A DNA stretch of 64,000 nucleotides. Origin: Nannocystis sp. RBIL2 (GTDB lineage Bacteria; Myxococcota_A; Polyangia; Nannocystales; Nannocystaceae). A program made the position numbers and the translations under genes. Below, in pieces: positions 31,486-39,822 of this stretch (positions are counted from its first letter, which is position 1; each line of letters begins with the position of its first letter). The DNA is taken from NCBI RefSeq assembly GCF_026626745.1, contig NZ_JAPNJW010000002.1, forward strand, positions 2,442,151 to 2,506,150, written 5' to 3'. The notes beneath the pieces were generated by a model. The model was not told the DNA's origin, ran no database searches, and worked only from the letters and a program-made list of their open reading frames with translations.

Positions 31486-32637
31486 TCAGAACCGCAGCGC
31501 CCCGCCGACGAACTGCCACGCCGCCGCGCGTCGGCCCCGGCGGTGCTGCAGCGCGTCGGCCACCAGCCCGCCCGCGGCCGTCGCGGCCAGCCCGAGCCCC
31601 GCGCCGATCAGCCCGAAGCCGGTCGTGTACAGCACCTCGCCGCGCTCGACCGCCTCGCCGACCCACGCCTCGGCCCCGTTCACCGTGACGAAGTAGGTCG
31701 TGCCGTAGGCCAGCGTCGCCACGCCCGCCCCGGCCACCGCCCCGCCGGCGATCGCCTCGGCCGTCCACAGCCGCCGGCGCACCCCCTCGTCGCGCGCCAG
31801 CCCCGTCAGCCCCGCGACCAGCACGCCCGCGCCGAGCCCCAGCGCCGCCGCTCCACCGCCGCCCCGCTCGGTCCAGATCGCCATCGGCCGCCGGCAGCCG
31901 GCCACGCTCGCGCCTGGCCCACAGGACATGTCCCTCAGAACACTCTCGCACCCGCGCAGGCTGATCGCAGTGACCACCGCCCCGCTGACGATCCCCGCCC
32001 CGCCGATCAGCGGCGCCGCTATCGCCCACGAGCGCCGCCGCCGACGCTCGTCCACGGTCACCCCGGCGGTCCGCGGCGTGCGCGTCATGTCGGCCGCCAG
32101 GGTCGTCACCTGTCCCTTCGCGCTGGTCACCTCGAGCCGGGCCTCGGCGAAGCCGGGCCTGGCTATCGTCACGACCCAGCGCCCCGGATCGAGCACCAGG
32201 GTGGCGGTGCCGCCCTCCAGCAGTTCGTCCCAGCGAGCCCGCAACGTCAATGCCTCGCCCTCGCCGTCGCGGGTCGCGGTCACCGTCAGCGGCTCGTCCG
32301 GCGCCACCGTCGGGTCGACCGCCAGGTGCACCGTCCCCGACTCGCGCACCGCCGACGCGCTCACCAGCTCCGCCACGTTGCGCGCGGTCTTGTCCTGAGC
32401 TGTCCGCAAGGCCAGGTAACGCCGCGCCGCCAGGCGCGCGTGCGCCATCCGCCCGGCCTGCAGCCACGCCTGGCTGGCCAGCAGAAGCCCCTGCGAGTGC
32501 CCGCCTGCGCGGAAGCAGGCCTCGCCGCGCCGCGCCGCGCCCTCGATCTGCCCGTGCGCCAGCGCCTCGCTGGCCGCGCGCACGCAGTCGGGCGCCGGCA
32601 CCAGAGCCATCCACAACGCCAGGCCGACGCCGCTCAC
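31486..32637 (-). CDS. Exported protein with TPR-like start and membrane segments
   Basis: 383 residues from the GTG at 32637, which overlaps the stop of the upstream gene (GTGA). A signal peptide (MSGVGLALWMALVPAPDC) leads to a helical TPR-like part (AASEALAHGQIEGAARRGEACFRAGG...RMAHARLAARRYLAL), a PEGA-like beta domain (GTVHLAVDP...RWVVTIARPGFAEARLEV) and three or four membrane helices (WAIAAPLIGGAGIVSGAVVTAISL and later). A hairpin repeat encodes the insertion CESVLRDMSCGPGASVAGC between the first helix and the next. It pairs with the AgmX-like gene; the role is unknown, probably in the envelope. Confidence 0.7.
   Translation of the reverse strand: MSGVGLALWMALVPAPDCVRAASEALAHGQIEGAARRGEACFRAGGHSQGLLLASQAWLQAGRMAHARLAARRYLALRTAQDKTARNVAELVSASAVRESGTVHLAVDPTVAPDEPLTVTATRDGEGEALTLRARWDELLEGGTATLVLDPGRWVVTIARPGFAEARLEVTSAKGQVTTLAADMTRTPRTAGVTVDERRRRRSWAIAAPLIGGAGIVSGAVVTAISLRGCESVLRDMSCGPGASVAGCRRPMAIWTERGGGGAAALGLGAGVLVAGLTGLARDEGVRRRLWTAEAIAGGAVAGAGVATLAYGTTYFVTVNGAEAWVGEAVERGEVLYTTGFGLIGAGLGLAATAAGGLVADALQHRRGRRAAAWQFVGGALRF
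31920..31946. repeat. Hairpin repeat copy inside an envelope-protein gene
   Basis: The palindrome GGACATGTCC lies at 31924-31933 with family-type flanks, in frame. It encodes part of a Cys-containing loop after a membrane helix. Confidence 0.65.
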
Positions 32638-33989
32638 TGGATCTCCAGCCGCAGCGGCACCACCAGCTGCGCCTGCGGCCCCGGCAAAAACCGCGACTTC
32701 TCGAGCTCGGCCGCCACGCAGGCCCTGGCCCTTGCCGGCACCGCCCGGTCGCCGCCGCGCACGCTCGCGCGCACGACCTCGCCGTCGCCCGCCACCACCA
32801 GGCTGCCGGTCAGCGCGGTGCGCCGGCCGACCCCGATCGTGACATGCCCCAAGAGACAGGCCAAAAGCCGCGGCTCGCTCATCAGCGCCCGCGCCTGCCC
32901 GGCGATCTTGCGCCGCCGCTCGGCCGCCTCGCCGTCGGCCTGCGCCACCGGCACCCACAACGACTCGCCGCTCGCGGGCTTCGCCGCCTCGCCGACAGGC
33001 GCGCCCGAGCCATCCACCTCGGCCGCCCCGCGCCATTCGACGCCCCCGCCCGAACCGGTGCCCCCGGCTCCACCCGAACCGGTGCCCGCCGCTCCTCCAG
33101 AGGCCCCGCGCCACTCGACGCCGCTGCCCGAACCCGTGCCCGCAGCTCCACCCGCGCCAGACGTCCCGCGCCACTCGACGCCACCCGCCCCCGACGCCCC
33201 GCGCCCCTCCCCGCCGCCGCTCGAGCCCGAGCCCGCGGCTCCACCGGGCCCGACGCCCGCATTCGGCCCCGCGACGCCCACGGCTCCGCTCTCGCCGTTC
33301 GGACCGCCGAGGCTCGCCCCCTCGAACGGCGCCCGCGAAGCACCACCCGTGCCCTCACCGCTGCGCGCCGCGACCACTTCACCTGTCTCTTTCGCCATGC
33401 GCGAAACGACATAAACCGAAGCACATGTCCCGACGAACATGGCCCCGAGGACAAGCGCCAGCGTGCGCGGGGCCACCGACCGGCGCGCCCGCGAGCCGGC
33501 CCGCGCCATCGCGGCCGACAAGCCGGGCGCGCGCCCCTGGGTCGTCGACCCGGCCGCGCGCGGCGCCTCGCGGATCGTCGACAGCCCCGCGTCGCTGTCG
33601 CCGGCCGAGATCGCCGGCGCCTGCGAGTCCGGGCCGCCCTCGTGATCCCACCCCATCGCGCCGCGCCCCGCCGCCTGCCCGCGCATCGTCCGTGCCTCGC
33701 CGCGGCGCTCCGCTCGCGGCTCCTCGCCGCCGCCTGCCCGGCGCTCCGCTCGCTGCTCCTCGCCCTGCACCACGCCGTCGCCCCGGATCGACGTCCCGCC
33801 GTCTTCTCCGCTCGTCTGGCCCCCCGCTCGTGCGTCGGCCCCCTGGTCCTCGTCGCCGCCGCTGGACCCGCGCTTCGCTCGCAGCGCCGCGCCGTGGTCC
33901 TCGTCGCCGCGCGACGATCGGCGCGCGTCATCGCCTCGGCGCGTCCACCCGCCGGTCGCGCCGGCCGTGCTGTCTCGCCACTCGGGCAT
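32634..33989 (-). CDS. AgmX/PglI-like single-pass protein with Gly-rich repeats
   Basis: 451 residues from the ATG at 33989. Order: a charged Gly/Arg/Asp/Glu-rich N-terminus of about 180 residues, one membrane helix (TLALVLGAMFVGTCASVYVVS), a Gly/Ser/Ala linker with repeated VEWRG-T/A-SGAGGAAGTGS units, and a C-terminal domain (LTGSLVVAGDGEVVRASVRGGD...ACVAAELEKSRFLPGPQAQLVVPLRL) with the pattern of the AgmX/PglI C-terminal domain, a TonB-like fold seen in myxobacterial gliding and envelope proteins. It is coupled to the next gene by a 4-base overlap. Two repeat-family stretches lie inside it. The function is inferred only by family. Confidence 0.7.
   Translation of the reverse strand: MPEWRDSTAGATGGWTRRGDDARRSSRGDEDHGAALRAKRGSSGGDEDQGADARAGGQTSGEDGGTSIRGDGVVQGEEQRAERRAGGGEEPRAERRGEARTMRGQAAGRGAMGWDHEGGPDSQAPAISAGDSDAGLSTIREAPRAAGSTTQGRAPGLSAAMARAGSRARRSVAPRTLALVLGAMFVGTCASVYVVSRMAKETGEVVAARSGEGTGGASRAPFEGASLGGPNGESGAVGVAGPNAGVGPGGAAGSGSSGGGEGRGASGAGGVEWRGTSGAGGAAGTGSGSGVEWRGASGGAAGTGSGGAGGTGSGGGVEWRGAAEVDGSGAPVGEAAKPASGESLWVPVAQADGEAAERRRKIAGQARALMSEPRLLACLLGHVTIGVGRRTALTGSLVVAGDGEVVRASVRGGDRAVPARARACVAAELEKSRFLPGPQAQLVVPLRLEIQ
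32841..32860. repeat. Hairpin repeat copy inside the AgmX-like gene
   Basis: gacatgccccaagagacagg: arms CATG-CCC and GACAGG with mismatches around CAAG. In frame, encoding part of LLACLLGHVTIG. Confidence 0.55.
33379..33460. repeat. Repeat cluster inside the AgmX-like gene, at its membrane helix
   Basis: Several copies (acctgtctctttcgccatg, cacatgtcccgacgaacatg, ggccccgaggaca) cover the codons of the helix TLALVLGAMFVGTCASVYVVS and the following RMAKETGEV. Confidence 0.55.
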
Positions 33990-34071
33990 CGTGCCGAATA
34001 TACACGGCTGGCGAGCGGGGCGCGCGCAGGCGCGCATCGCGGCAATTTGCTGCTACCCTCCGCGCCGCGAC

Positions 34072-35628
34072 ATGCCCGTCGAGCTCCACTTCGATCACGG
34101 CACGCTCGTCGTCCTCGGCGTCCCCGACGGCGACGCGCGGCTGGCTGCGCTCGTGAGCCTCGACCGCCGCACCGGCACGCACCGCGCACCTGCGCACCGG
34201 TACCGCGCGATCGTCTCGCATCTTCACAACGCCCACATTCCTTACGTCGACAAAGCTCGCATCTACGATCGCCTCGATCTCGCGCTGTCGGGCCCGCTCG
34301 ATCCGTTCCCGCACCAGCGCGACGCGCTGGCCGCGTGGCGGGCCGCCGGCGGCGTCGGGGTCGTCGAGCTGCCCACGGGCGCGGGCAAGACGATCCTCGC
34401 CGTCCTCGCCATCGTCCACACCGGCCGGCCCGCGCTGATCGTCGTGCCCACCATCGATCTCATGCTGCAGTGGCAGCAGGTGCTGGGCCACTGGCTGCAG
34501 CGACCGATCGGCATGCTCGGCGGCGGCAACAGCGAGGCGCGCGAGATCACCGTCACCACCTACGACTCCGCCGCCGCCCAGACCGAGTTCCACGGCAACC
34601 GCCACGGCCTCCTCGTGTGCGACGAGTGCCATCACCTGCCCGCGCCGGCCTACCGCTTCATCGCCCAGGGCTGCCTGGCCCCGTTCCGCCTCGGCCTCAC
34701 CGCCACCTTCGAGCGCCCCGACGGCCTCCACAGCGTCGCCGCTGACCTGCTCGGGCCCGTGTGTTACCGGGCCAACATCGACGAGCTCGAGGGCGACTAC
34801 CTCGCGCCGTACGAGGTCAAGTCGCTGGCGGTCGCGCTGACCGAGGAAGAGCAGGCCCGCTACGACGAGGCGCGTGCGCTCTACATCGACTTCCTGCGCG
34901 GCAGCGGCGTCAGCCTCGACCGCCCCGGCGGGTGGGCCCAGTTCATCGCCTACTGCCACCGCAGCGAGGACGGCCGGCAAGCGTTCGCCGCCTACCGCGA
35001 GCAGAAGCGGATCGCCTTCACCGCCGAGGCCAAGATCGAGGCCCTGTGGCGCCTCCTCCTCCGTCACCGCCGCGACCGGATCCTCGTGTTCACCGAGGAC
35101 AACGACACGGTCCACCGCCTGTCGCGCCTGTTCCTCCTGCCCGTCATCACCCACCAGACCCCGCCCAAGGAGCGCGTCTCGCTGCTGGCCCAGTTCGCCT
35201 CCGGCGCGCTGCCGGTGCTGCTCACCTCGAAGGTCCTCAACGAGGGCGTCGACGTGCCCGACGCCAACGTCGGCGTGATCCTGTCGGGCAGCGGCTCGGT
35301 CCGCGAGCACGTCCAGCGCCTCGGGCGGATCTTGCGCAAGAAAGAGGGCAAGCGCGCGATCCTCTACGAGCTGTGCACCGCCGTCGCCGCCGAGCACGGC
35401 GTCAGCGAGCGCCGCCGCCAGCACCGCGCCTACCAGAAGGAGCCCCAGCCCCGCCGCGGCCCCGCCGCCCTCCGACCAGGTCCCATCGACCAGGTCCCGA
35501 GTGACATGTCCGATCCATCAGGTCCTGAAGAGCATGTCCCCGACGACATGTCCGACGCGCCTGGCCCCTCGCCCCACGCCCGAGGCCCCCAGGCCCGCGC
35601 CGCGTCCCCCGCGGAGGACGAATGCTGA
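34072..35628 (+). CDS. XPB/Rad25-family DNA helicase
   Basis: 518 residues from the ATG at 34072. An N-terminal damage-recognition-like part precedes the helicase core: Q-motif-like PFPHQRDALAAW, Walker A LPTGAGKT (100-107), motif Ia VVPTIDLMLQW, motif II DECHH (184-188), motif III GLTATFERPDG, then in the second domain ILVFTEDNDTVHRLS, LTSKVLNEGVDVPDANVGVILSGSGS and QRLGRILRKKEGK. XPB unwinds DNA 3' to 5'. The next gene encodes a Bax1-like nuclease and overlaps by seven bases, matching the archaeal XPB-Bax1 pair. The C-terminal 50 residues (PIDQVPSDMSDPSGPEEHV...) are encoded by hairpin repeats. Confidence 0.93.
   Translation: MPVELHFDHGTLVVLGVPDGDARLAALVSLDRRTGTHRAPAHRYRAIVSHLHNAHIPYVDKARIYDRLDLALSGPLDPFPHQRDALAAWRAAGGVGVVELPTGAGKTILAVLAIVHTGRPALIVVPTIDLMLQWQQVLGHWLQRPIGMLGGGNSEAREITVTTYDSAAAQTEFHGNRHGLLVCDECHHLPAPAYRFIAQGCLAPFRLGLTATFERPDGLHSVAADLLGPVCYRANIDELEGDYLAPYEVKSLAVALTEEEQARYDEARALYIDFLRGSGVSLDRPGGWAQFIAYCHRSEDGRQAFAAYREQKRIAFTAEAKIEALWRLLLRHRRDRILVFTEDNDTVHRLSRLFLLPVITHQTPPKERVSLLAQFASGALPVLLTSKVLNEGVDVPDANVGVILSGSGSVREHVQRLGRILRKKEGKRAILYELCTAVAAEHGVSERRRQHRAYQKEPQPRRGPAALRPGPIDQVPSDMSDPSGPEEHVPDDMSDAPGPSPHARGPQARAASPAEDEC
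35500..35560. repeat. Hairpin repeats forming the 3' end of the XPB gene
   Basis: gacatgtccgatccatcaggtc, gaagagcatgtcc and ccgacgacatgtccgacg follow one another in the coding region and give the tail repeats SDMSDPSGPEEHVPDDMSD. The helicase core ends before them. Confidence 0.65.
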
Positions 35629-36827
35629 CCCGCGACCTCCTCGTATACCGCCGGGTCAAGGGCATCCGCCTGCGCCCGACCTTCGTCGATCCCGACGACG
35701 ACGATCACATCGCCACCGCCGGCGCGCTGATCGAGCTCCTCACCCACGCCGCGGGCGAGCCGCGCGGGGCCGTCGACGAGGCGGCCGACGCCATCTGCGG
35801 CGAGGCGCGCAAGGTCAAGGTCGCGCGCGGCCTCTACAAGCTGCTCACCGACCGCTGCGAGTGGGACGATCCGGGCGACACCGCGATGGAGCTGCGGGCC
35901 GCAGCCTTCGCCCGCAGCGCGGCTGTCCTCCGCGACCTGTCCGAAGAGTCATCCCTGTCCGACTACCTGGCCGCCGTCGCCGCCGGCCTGCCGCGGCCGC
36001 TCGCCGACGTGCGGGCCCACCTCTACGACGACCTCGCCGAGCACCGGCGCCTCTTGTCGGCCAAGCTGACGACCCCGGCCGCCCTGCTGGCCCGCTACAA
36101 CCTCGCGCTGGCGCAGGGCCTCGTGCTCTACGCCGGCAGCCTCGACGTCCGGGCCCCGAGCCCCGGCCCGCTCGAGCTGCGCAAGCTGCTGCGCTGGCTC
36201 CGCTTCTCGCGCCTGGTCGCCGAGGTGCGCCGCGACGGCGACGGCTGGCACCTGCGCATCGAGGGCCCGGCCGCGCAGCTCGACATGCAGAAGAAGTACG
36301 GCCTGCAGCTCGCCACCTTCCTCGGCGCCGTGCCGGTGCTCGGCAAGTTCACGGTCGAGGCCGACATCGACCTCCCGCGCCAGCCTCGCGCCCGGCTCTA
36401 CCTCGACCACAAGGACCCGCTCAAGGCGCTCGACGACGGCCCGCTCGGCCACATCCCGCCGGAGATCGAGCTCGGCATGGCGAGCCTCGGCGACGCCCGC
36501 TGGACCCTCGACCCGATGCCCGAGCTGCGCCACGTCGGCGCCGCCGGCATGTGCGTGCCCGACTTCGCCCTGCGCGACGCCACCACCGGCAAGAGCGTCG
36601 CCGTCGAGCTGTTCCACCGCTGGCACCGCCACGCCCTCCTGCGCCGCCTCGAAGAGCTGGCCGCCCGCCCCGACCCGCACTTCCTCGTCGGCGTCGACCT
36701 CAGCCTCGCCAAGGACGACGCCCTCGCCGCCCGCCTCGCCACCGCCCCCCAGGTCTTCACTTTTAATAAATTTCCGACCTGGAAGCGCCTGGCACCGCTG
36801 CTCGAGCCGCTCGCCAACCTGCTCTGA
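35622..36827 (+). CDS. Bax1-like nuclease (DUF790), XPB partner
   Basis: 401 residues from the ATG at 35622, with GGAGGA at 35613-35618 and a 7-base overlap with the helicase gene. The order matches DUF790/Bax1: N-terminal MLTRDLLVYRRVKGIRLRPTF, the domain around LARYNLALAQGLVLYA, the RFSRLVAEVRRDGDGWHLRIEGP part, and the C-terminal nuclease-like region (SLGDARWTLDPMPELR, MCVPDFALRDATTGKSVAVELFHRWH) with the D-E-x-x type acidic set of a restriction-like fold. In archaea Bax1 cuts DNA bubbles opened by XPB, so here the pair likely forms a repair helicase-nuclease. Confidence 0.9.
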   Translation: MLTRDLLVYRRVKGIRLRPTFVDPDDDDHIATAGALIELLTHAAGEPRGAVDEAADAICGEARKVKVARGLYKLLTDRCEWDDPGDTAMELRAAAFARSAAVLRDLSEESSLSDYLAAVAAGLPRPLADVRAHLYDDLAEHRRLLSAKLTTPAALLARYNLALAQGLVLYAGSLDVRAPSPGPLELRKLLRWLRFSRLVAEVRRDGDGWHLRIEGPAAQLDMQKKYGLQLATFLGAVPVLGKFTVEADIDLPRQPRARLYLDHKDPLKALDDGPLGHIPPEIELGMASLGDARWTLDPMPELRHVGAAGMCVPDFALRDATTGKSVAVELFHRWHRHALLRRLEELAARPDPHFLVGVDLSLAKDDALAARLATAPQVFTFNKFPTWKRLAPLLEPLANLL

Positions 36828-36930
36828 AGGCCATGTGACATGGCCCCGGGGACATGTCCCCGGAACCAGGCCCGATCTGCCCGCTAGCCGACGCCTCCCG
36901 ATCGACATGTCCGATCGGCCATCTCGGATC
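36826..36930. repeat. Hairpin repeat cluster between Bax1-like gene and marR
   Basis: Bases 36846-36863 are an 18-base perfect palindrome centred on GGACATGTCC. ccatgtgacatgg precedes it and cgacatgtccgatcggccatctcgg follows at about 36904. The cluster lies between convergent genes. Confidence 0.75.
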
Positions 36931-37027
36931 GACAGCCACGGCTCGCGTCGTCCGCTCTCACCTGCCCGAGAGGCCATCTCGGATGACCGCCCGCGCTCCC
37001 GGCTCCGCGTCACGCGCGGTCGCTCGC

Positions 37028-37498
37028 TCACTCTTGCGAGTCGAGGTTGTCGCGGACCATCTCGGTGGTGCGCGCGATCGCCTCGATCTCCTGGGGCGAG
37101 AACCCGGCGAACGCGCGGTCGAGCAGCGCGTTCGACACCTCGAGCAGCTTCGGCAGGGCCGCGTAGGCCCGGCGGGTCGGCCTCACCAGGATGGCGCGGC
37201 TGTCGGCGGGGTCGGACGTGCGCTCGACCCAACCCACGCCTTCGAGCGCGCGGACGAAGCGGCCCACCGTCACCTCCGACAGGCCCATCAGGTTCGCCAG
37301 CTGGCGGGCCGTCAGCGGCGCGCGCTCTTGAAACAGGTGGATGAGCACGCCGAGCTGCGCCGGCGTCACCTCCTGGAGCCCCGACTCGACCAGCAGGTCC
37401 GCGACCTTGCGCTCGAGCTCGCGGTGGATCCGCGAGAGGTTGAGGTACGCCTCGCTCTGCAGCCGCCGCAGGCGCAGCTCGGACCCGGTCGTCGCCAT
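37028..37498 (-). CDS. MarR-family transcriptional regulator
   Basis: 156 residues from the ATG at 37498, the usual MarR length. The winged helix is clear: PAQLGVLIHLFQERAPLTARQLANLMGLSEVTVGRFVRALEGVGWVERTSDPADSRAILVRPTRRAYAAL, with the DPADSR wing typical of the family, between N- and C-terminal dimer helices. MarR proteins usually repress adjacent genes until a small molecule binds. The divergent gene, 191 bases away, encodes the MXAN_2561-like protein, which could be a target. No obvious palindromic operator was found in the spacer. Confidence 0.93.
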   Translation of the reverse strand: MATTGSELRLRRLQSEAYLNLSRIHRELERKVADLLVESGLQEVTPAQLGVLIHLFQERAPLTARQLANLMGLSEVTVGRFVRALEGVGWVERTSDPADSRAILVRPTRRAYAALPKLLEVSNALLDRAFAGFSPQEIEAIARTTEMVRDNLDSQE

Positions 37499-37689
37499 CG
37501 ACCGCGCTTTCTACCAGAGCCGCGGCGCCGCAGGCTGCGCGTCCGATCGTCACCGTCAGCGCGCGCTGGCTGACAAAATGTCACGCGCGCACTGCAGCCC
37601 GCGTGTGGCAAGCCGCGCCGCGCCAAACTCCCGCGAGGTCCTCGCATGTGGCATCCTGGTTGCACAGCCGTCGAGCGCTGCTTCCGCCT

Positions 37690-39822
37690 ATGCGTCCGCA
37701 CGACCTTTCGCGTCCTGCTGCCCTATTCCTCGCCGGCCTGTGCGCCCTCGGGCCGCTCGCTGCCTCCGCTCAGACCCCGCCCTCCGGCGGCACCGGCGGC
37801 ACCGGCATGATGGGGAGCTTCCCCCCGGCCGACGCCTTCACGATCCAGTACTGGCTCACCGATCAGGAGGGCAACTTCGTCCGCCCGCTGACCGAGAAGT
37901 ACTTCAAGCAGTTCATCAACAAGGCCCGCTGCGAGTGCGGGCAAAAGATCGGCGTCCGGATCCGCCTCAAGAAGACGATGGCGGCCTACGACACGACGAA
38001 GCGGCTCGAGAGCTTCGTCGGCACCCAGTGCTCGACCGCCGAGACCGCGCTCGCCGGCCAGTTCCGCCGCTGCGCCCAGTTCTCGTCGGCGCTGGTGCCC
38101 ACCTATCAGCAGGGCATCGACGCCACCTTCCACCCGATCTGGTTGACGAGCGGCGTCACCCCCAACTCCCCGTCGCGCCTACCCGACATGGCGACCACCT
38201 CCGGCTCTTGCGAGGCCGCGGCGGAGGGCGAGTCCGGCGTGTGGTTGTGCGCGCCCGGCATGAACTCGACCCCCAATTGTCAGGCCGACGAGTTCTTCAT
38301 CCAGGGCCTGCAGAACATCAACCTCCCCAGCAAGACGGGCGGCATCAGCTTCGACTACTTGCCGCCGATCCTCCCCGTCAAGGAGATCACCGCGACCCCT
38401 GGCGACGGCGCCGTCGTGCTGAGCTGGAAGGTCGACTCTTCGGGTGACATCAACGGCTACCGCGTCCTCTGCGAGGAGGCCGCGACCGGTCAGCCGGTGC
38501 CGAACAAGATGCCCCCTCGGCCCGATCCGCTCGGCATCCCGACCGGCACCTACTTCTACACCAAGAGCAACCTCTGCCCTGACGGCCCGTTCAGCACGTT
38601 CATGAGCGCGGAGGACAACCCGCTCGGCACGACCAGCGACGGGGTCGACAGCGCCACCGACACCGACGGCAACGACACGCTCGGCACCACGGGCGGTGAC
38701 GACACCGCCGGTGACACGGACGGCCCCACCGAGTGCTCGAACGGCATCGTCGAATTCGACGAGGAGTGCGACCTCGGCAACGAAAACTCCGACGAGGGCG
38801 AGTGCCGCACCGACTGCACCCTCAACCGCTGCGGCGACGGCAAGGTGCACACCGGGGTCGAGGAGTGCGACGACGGCAACGTCGTCGACAACGACGGCTG
38901 CACCAACGCGTGCACGAGCCCGGGCTGCGGGGACGGCATCATCAACGCCGACGACGCCTGCGACGGCGGCACCGACTTCAACAACATCCCCGGCGGCCCC
39001 TGCACCCCGGACTGCCAGATCAGCCCCCAGTGCGGCCAGAATGCCATCAATTGCCCGCAGCCCTGCGGCGACGGCGTCCACGACCCCAACACCGAGGGGT
39101 GCGACTCCGGACCCGGCCTGTCCAACAACAGCGACTGCACCCTCGCCTGCCAGATCAACGTCTGCGGCGACGGCTTCGTCCTCAGCGATCCTGTCATGGG
39201 CGTCCTCGAGGAGTGCGACGAGGGCATGGCCAACGACGACAACGGCGCCTGCACCACCGATTGCCTCCGCAACGTCTGCGGTGACGGCCTCGAGTGGACA
39301 GGCGTCGAGGCCTGCGACGACATGAACAAGGACGACACCGACGACTGCCTGAGCAACTGCCAGAAGGCGACCTGCGGCGACGGCGTCACCCAGGCCGGGG
39401 TCGAGGAGTGCGACCTGGGGCTCAACAACAGCGCCAGCGCCAGCTGCGACGAGGACTGCAAGTTCACCGCCAGCCAGGACATGCTGAACCTCGACTGGAA
39501 GTACGTATGCTCCGGTCACATCTCGTTCAGCACCAAGAGCGTCCGCATCAACGGGCTCGAGAACGGCAAGGAGTACAACTTCCTGCTCGTCCCCTACGAT
39601 TTGATGGGCAACCCCAAGCAGCTCGACGTGGTCGTGCGCGCCACCCCGGTCGAGACCTACGACCTCTGGGAGCAGTGCGAGGAGGACGGCGGCATCTGCG
39701 GCGCCTCCGGCTATTGCAACGTCAGTGACGACTCGAGCGGCGGCCTGGCCCTGTTCACCGCCCTCGCAGCGTTCGGCATCGGCGGCCTCGGCGTCGCCAA
39801 CCGGAGAAGGAACCGCGCGTGA
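37690..39822 (+). CDS. MXAN_2561-like Cys-rich cell-surface protein
   Basis: 710 residues from the ATG at 37690. Signal peptide to about residue 28 (AALFLAGLCALGPLAASAQ); an N-terminal domain with FTIQYWLTDQEGNFV; a fibronectin-like strand set near 235-265 (TATPGDGAVVLSWKVDSSGDINGYRVLC); an Asp/Thr/Gly linker; then at about 350-600 a run of DUF4215-like units (CGDGKVHTGVEECDDGNVVDNDGC, CGDGVTQAGVEECDLG). It ends with a helix and RRRNRA, a MYXO/MXYO-CTERM-like anchor. The next gene, a beta-barrel protein, starts inside its stop, as in the M. xanthus MXAN_2561/2562 pair. Confidence 0.85.
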   Translation: MRPHDLSRPAALFLAGLCALGPLAASAQTPPSGGTGGTGMMGSFPPADAFTIQYWLTDQEGNFVRPLTEKYFKQFINKARCECGQKIGVRIRLKKTMAAYDTTKRLESFVGTQCSTAETALAGQFRRCAQFSSALVPTYQQGIDATFHPIWLTSGVTPNSPSRLPDMATTSGSCEAAAEGESGVWLCAPGMNSTPNCQADEFFIQGLQNINLPSKTGGISFDYLPPILPVKEITATPGDGAVVLSWKVDSSGDINGYRVLCEEAATGQPVPNKMPPRPDPLGIPTGTYFYTKSNLCPDGPFSTFMSAEDNPLGTTSDGVDSATDTDGNDTLGTTGGDDTAGDTDGPTECSNGIVEFDEECDLGNENSDEGECRTDCTLNRCGDGKVHTGVEECDDGNVVDNDGCTNACTSPGCGDGIINADDACDGGTDFNNIPGGPCTPDCQISPQCGQNAINCPQPCGDGVHDPNTEGCDSGPGLSNNSDCTLACQINVCGDGFVLSDPVMGVLEECDEGMANDDNGACTTDCLRNVCGDGLEWTGVEACDDMNKDDTDDCLSNCQKATCGDGVTQAGVEECDLGLNNSASASCDEDCKFTASQDMLNLDWKYVCSGHISFSTKSVRINGLENGKEYNFLLVPYDLMGNPKQLDVVVRATPVETYDLWEQCEEDGGICGASGYCNVSDDSSGGLALFTALAAFGIGGLGVANRRRNRA

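Noticed and set aside
34072..36827. Helicase-nuclease pair as a phage-defence module
   Set aside because: The proteins match the XPB-Bax1 repair pair closely, and no defence genes or mobile-element signs surround them.
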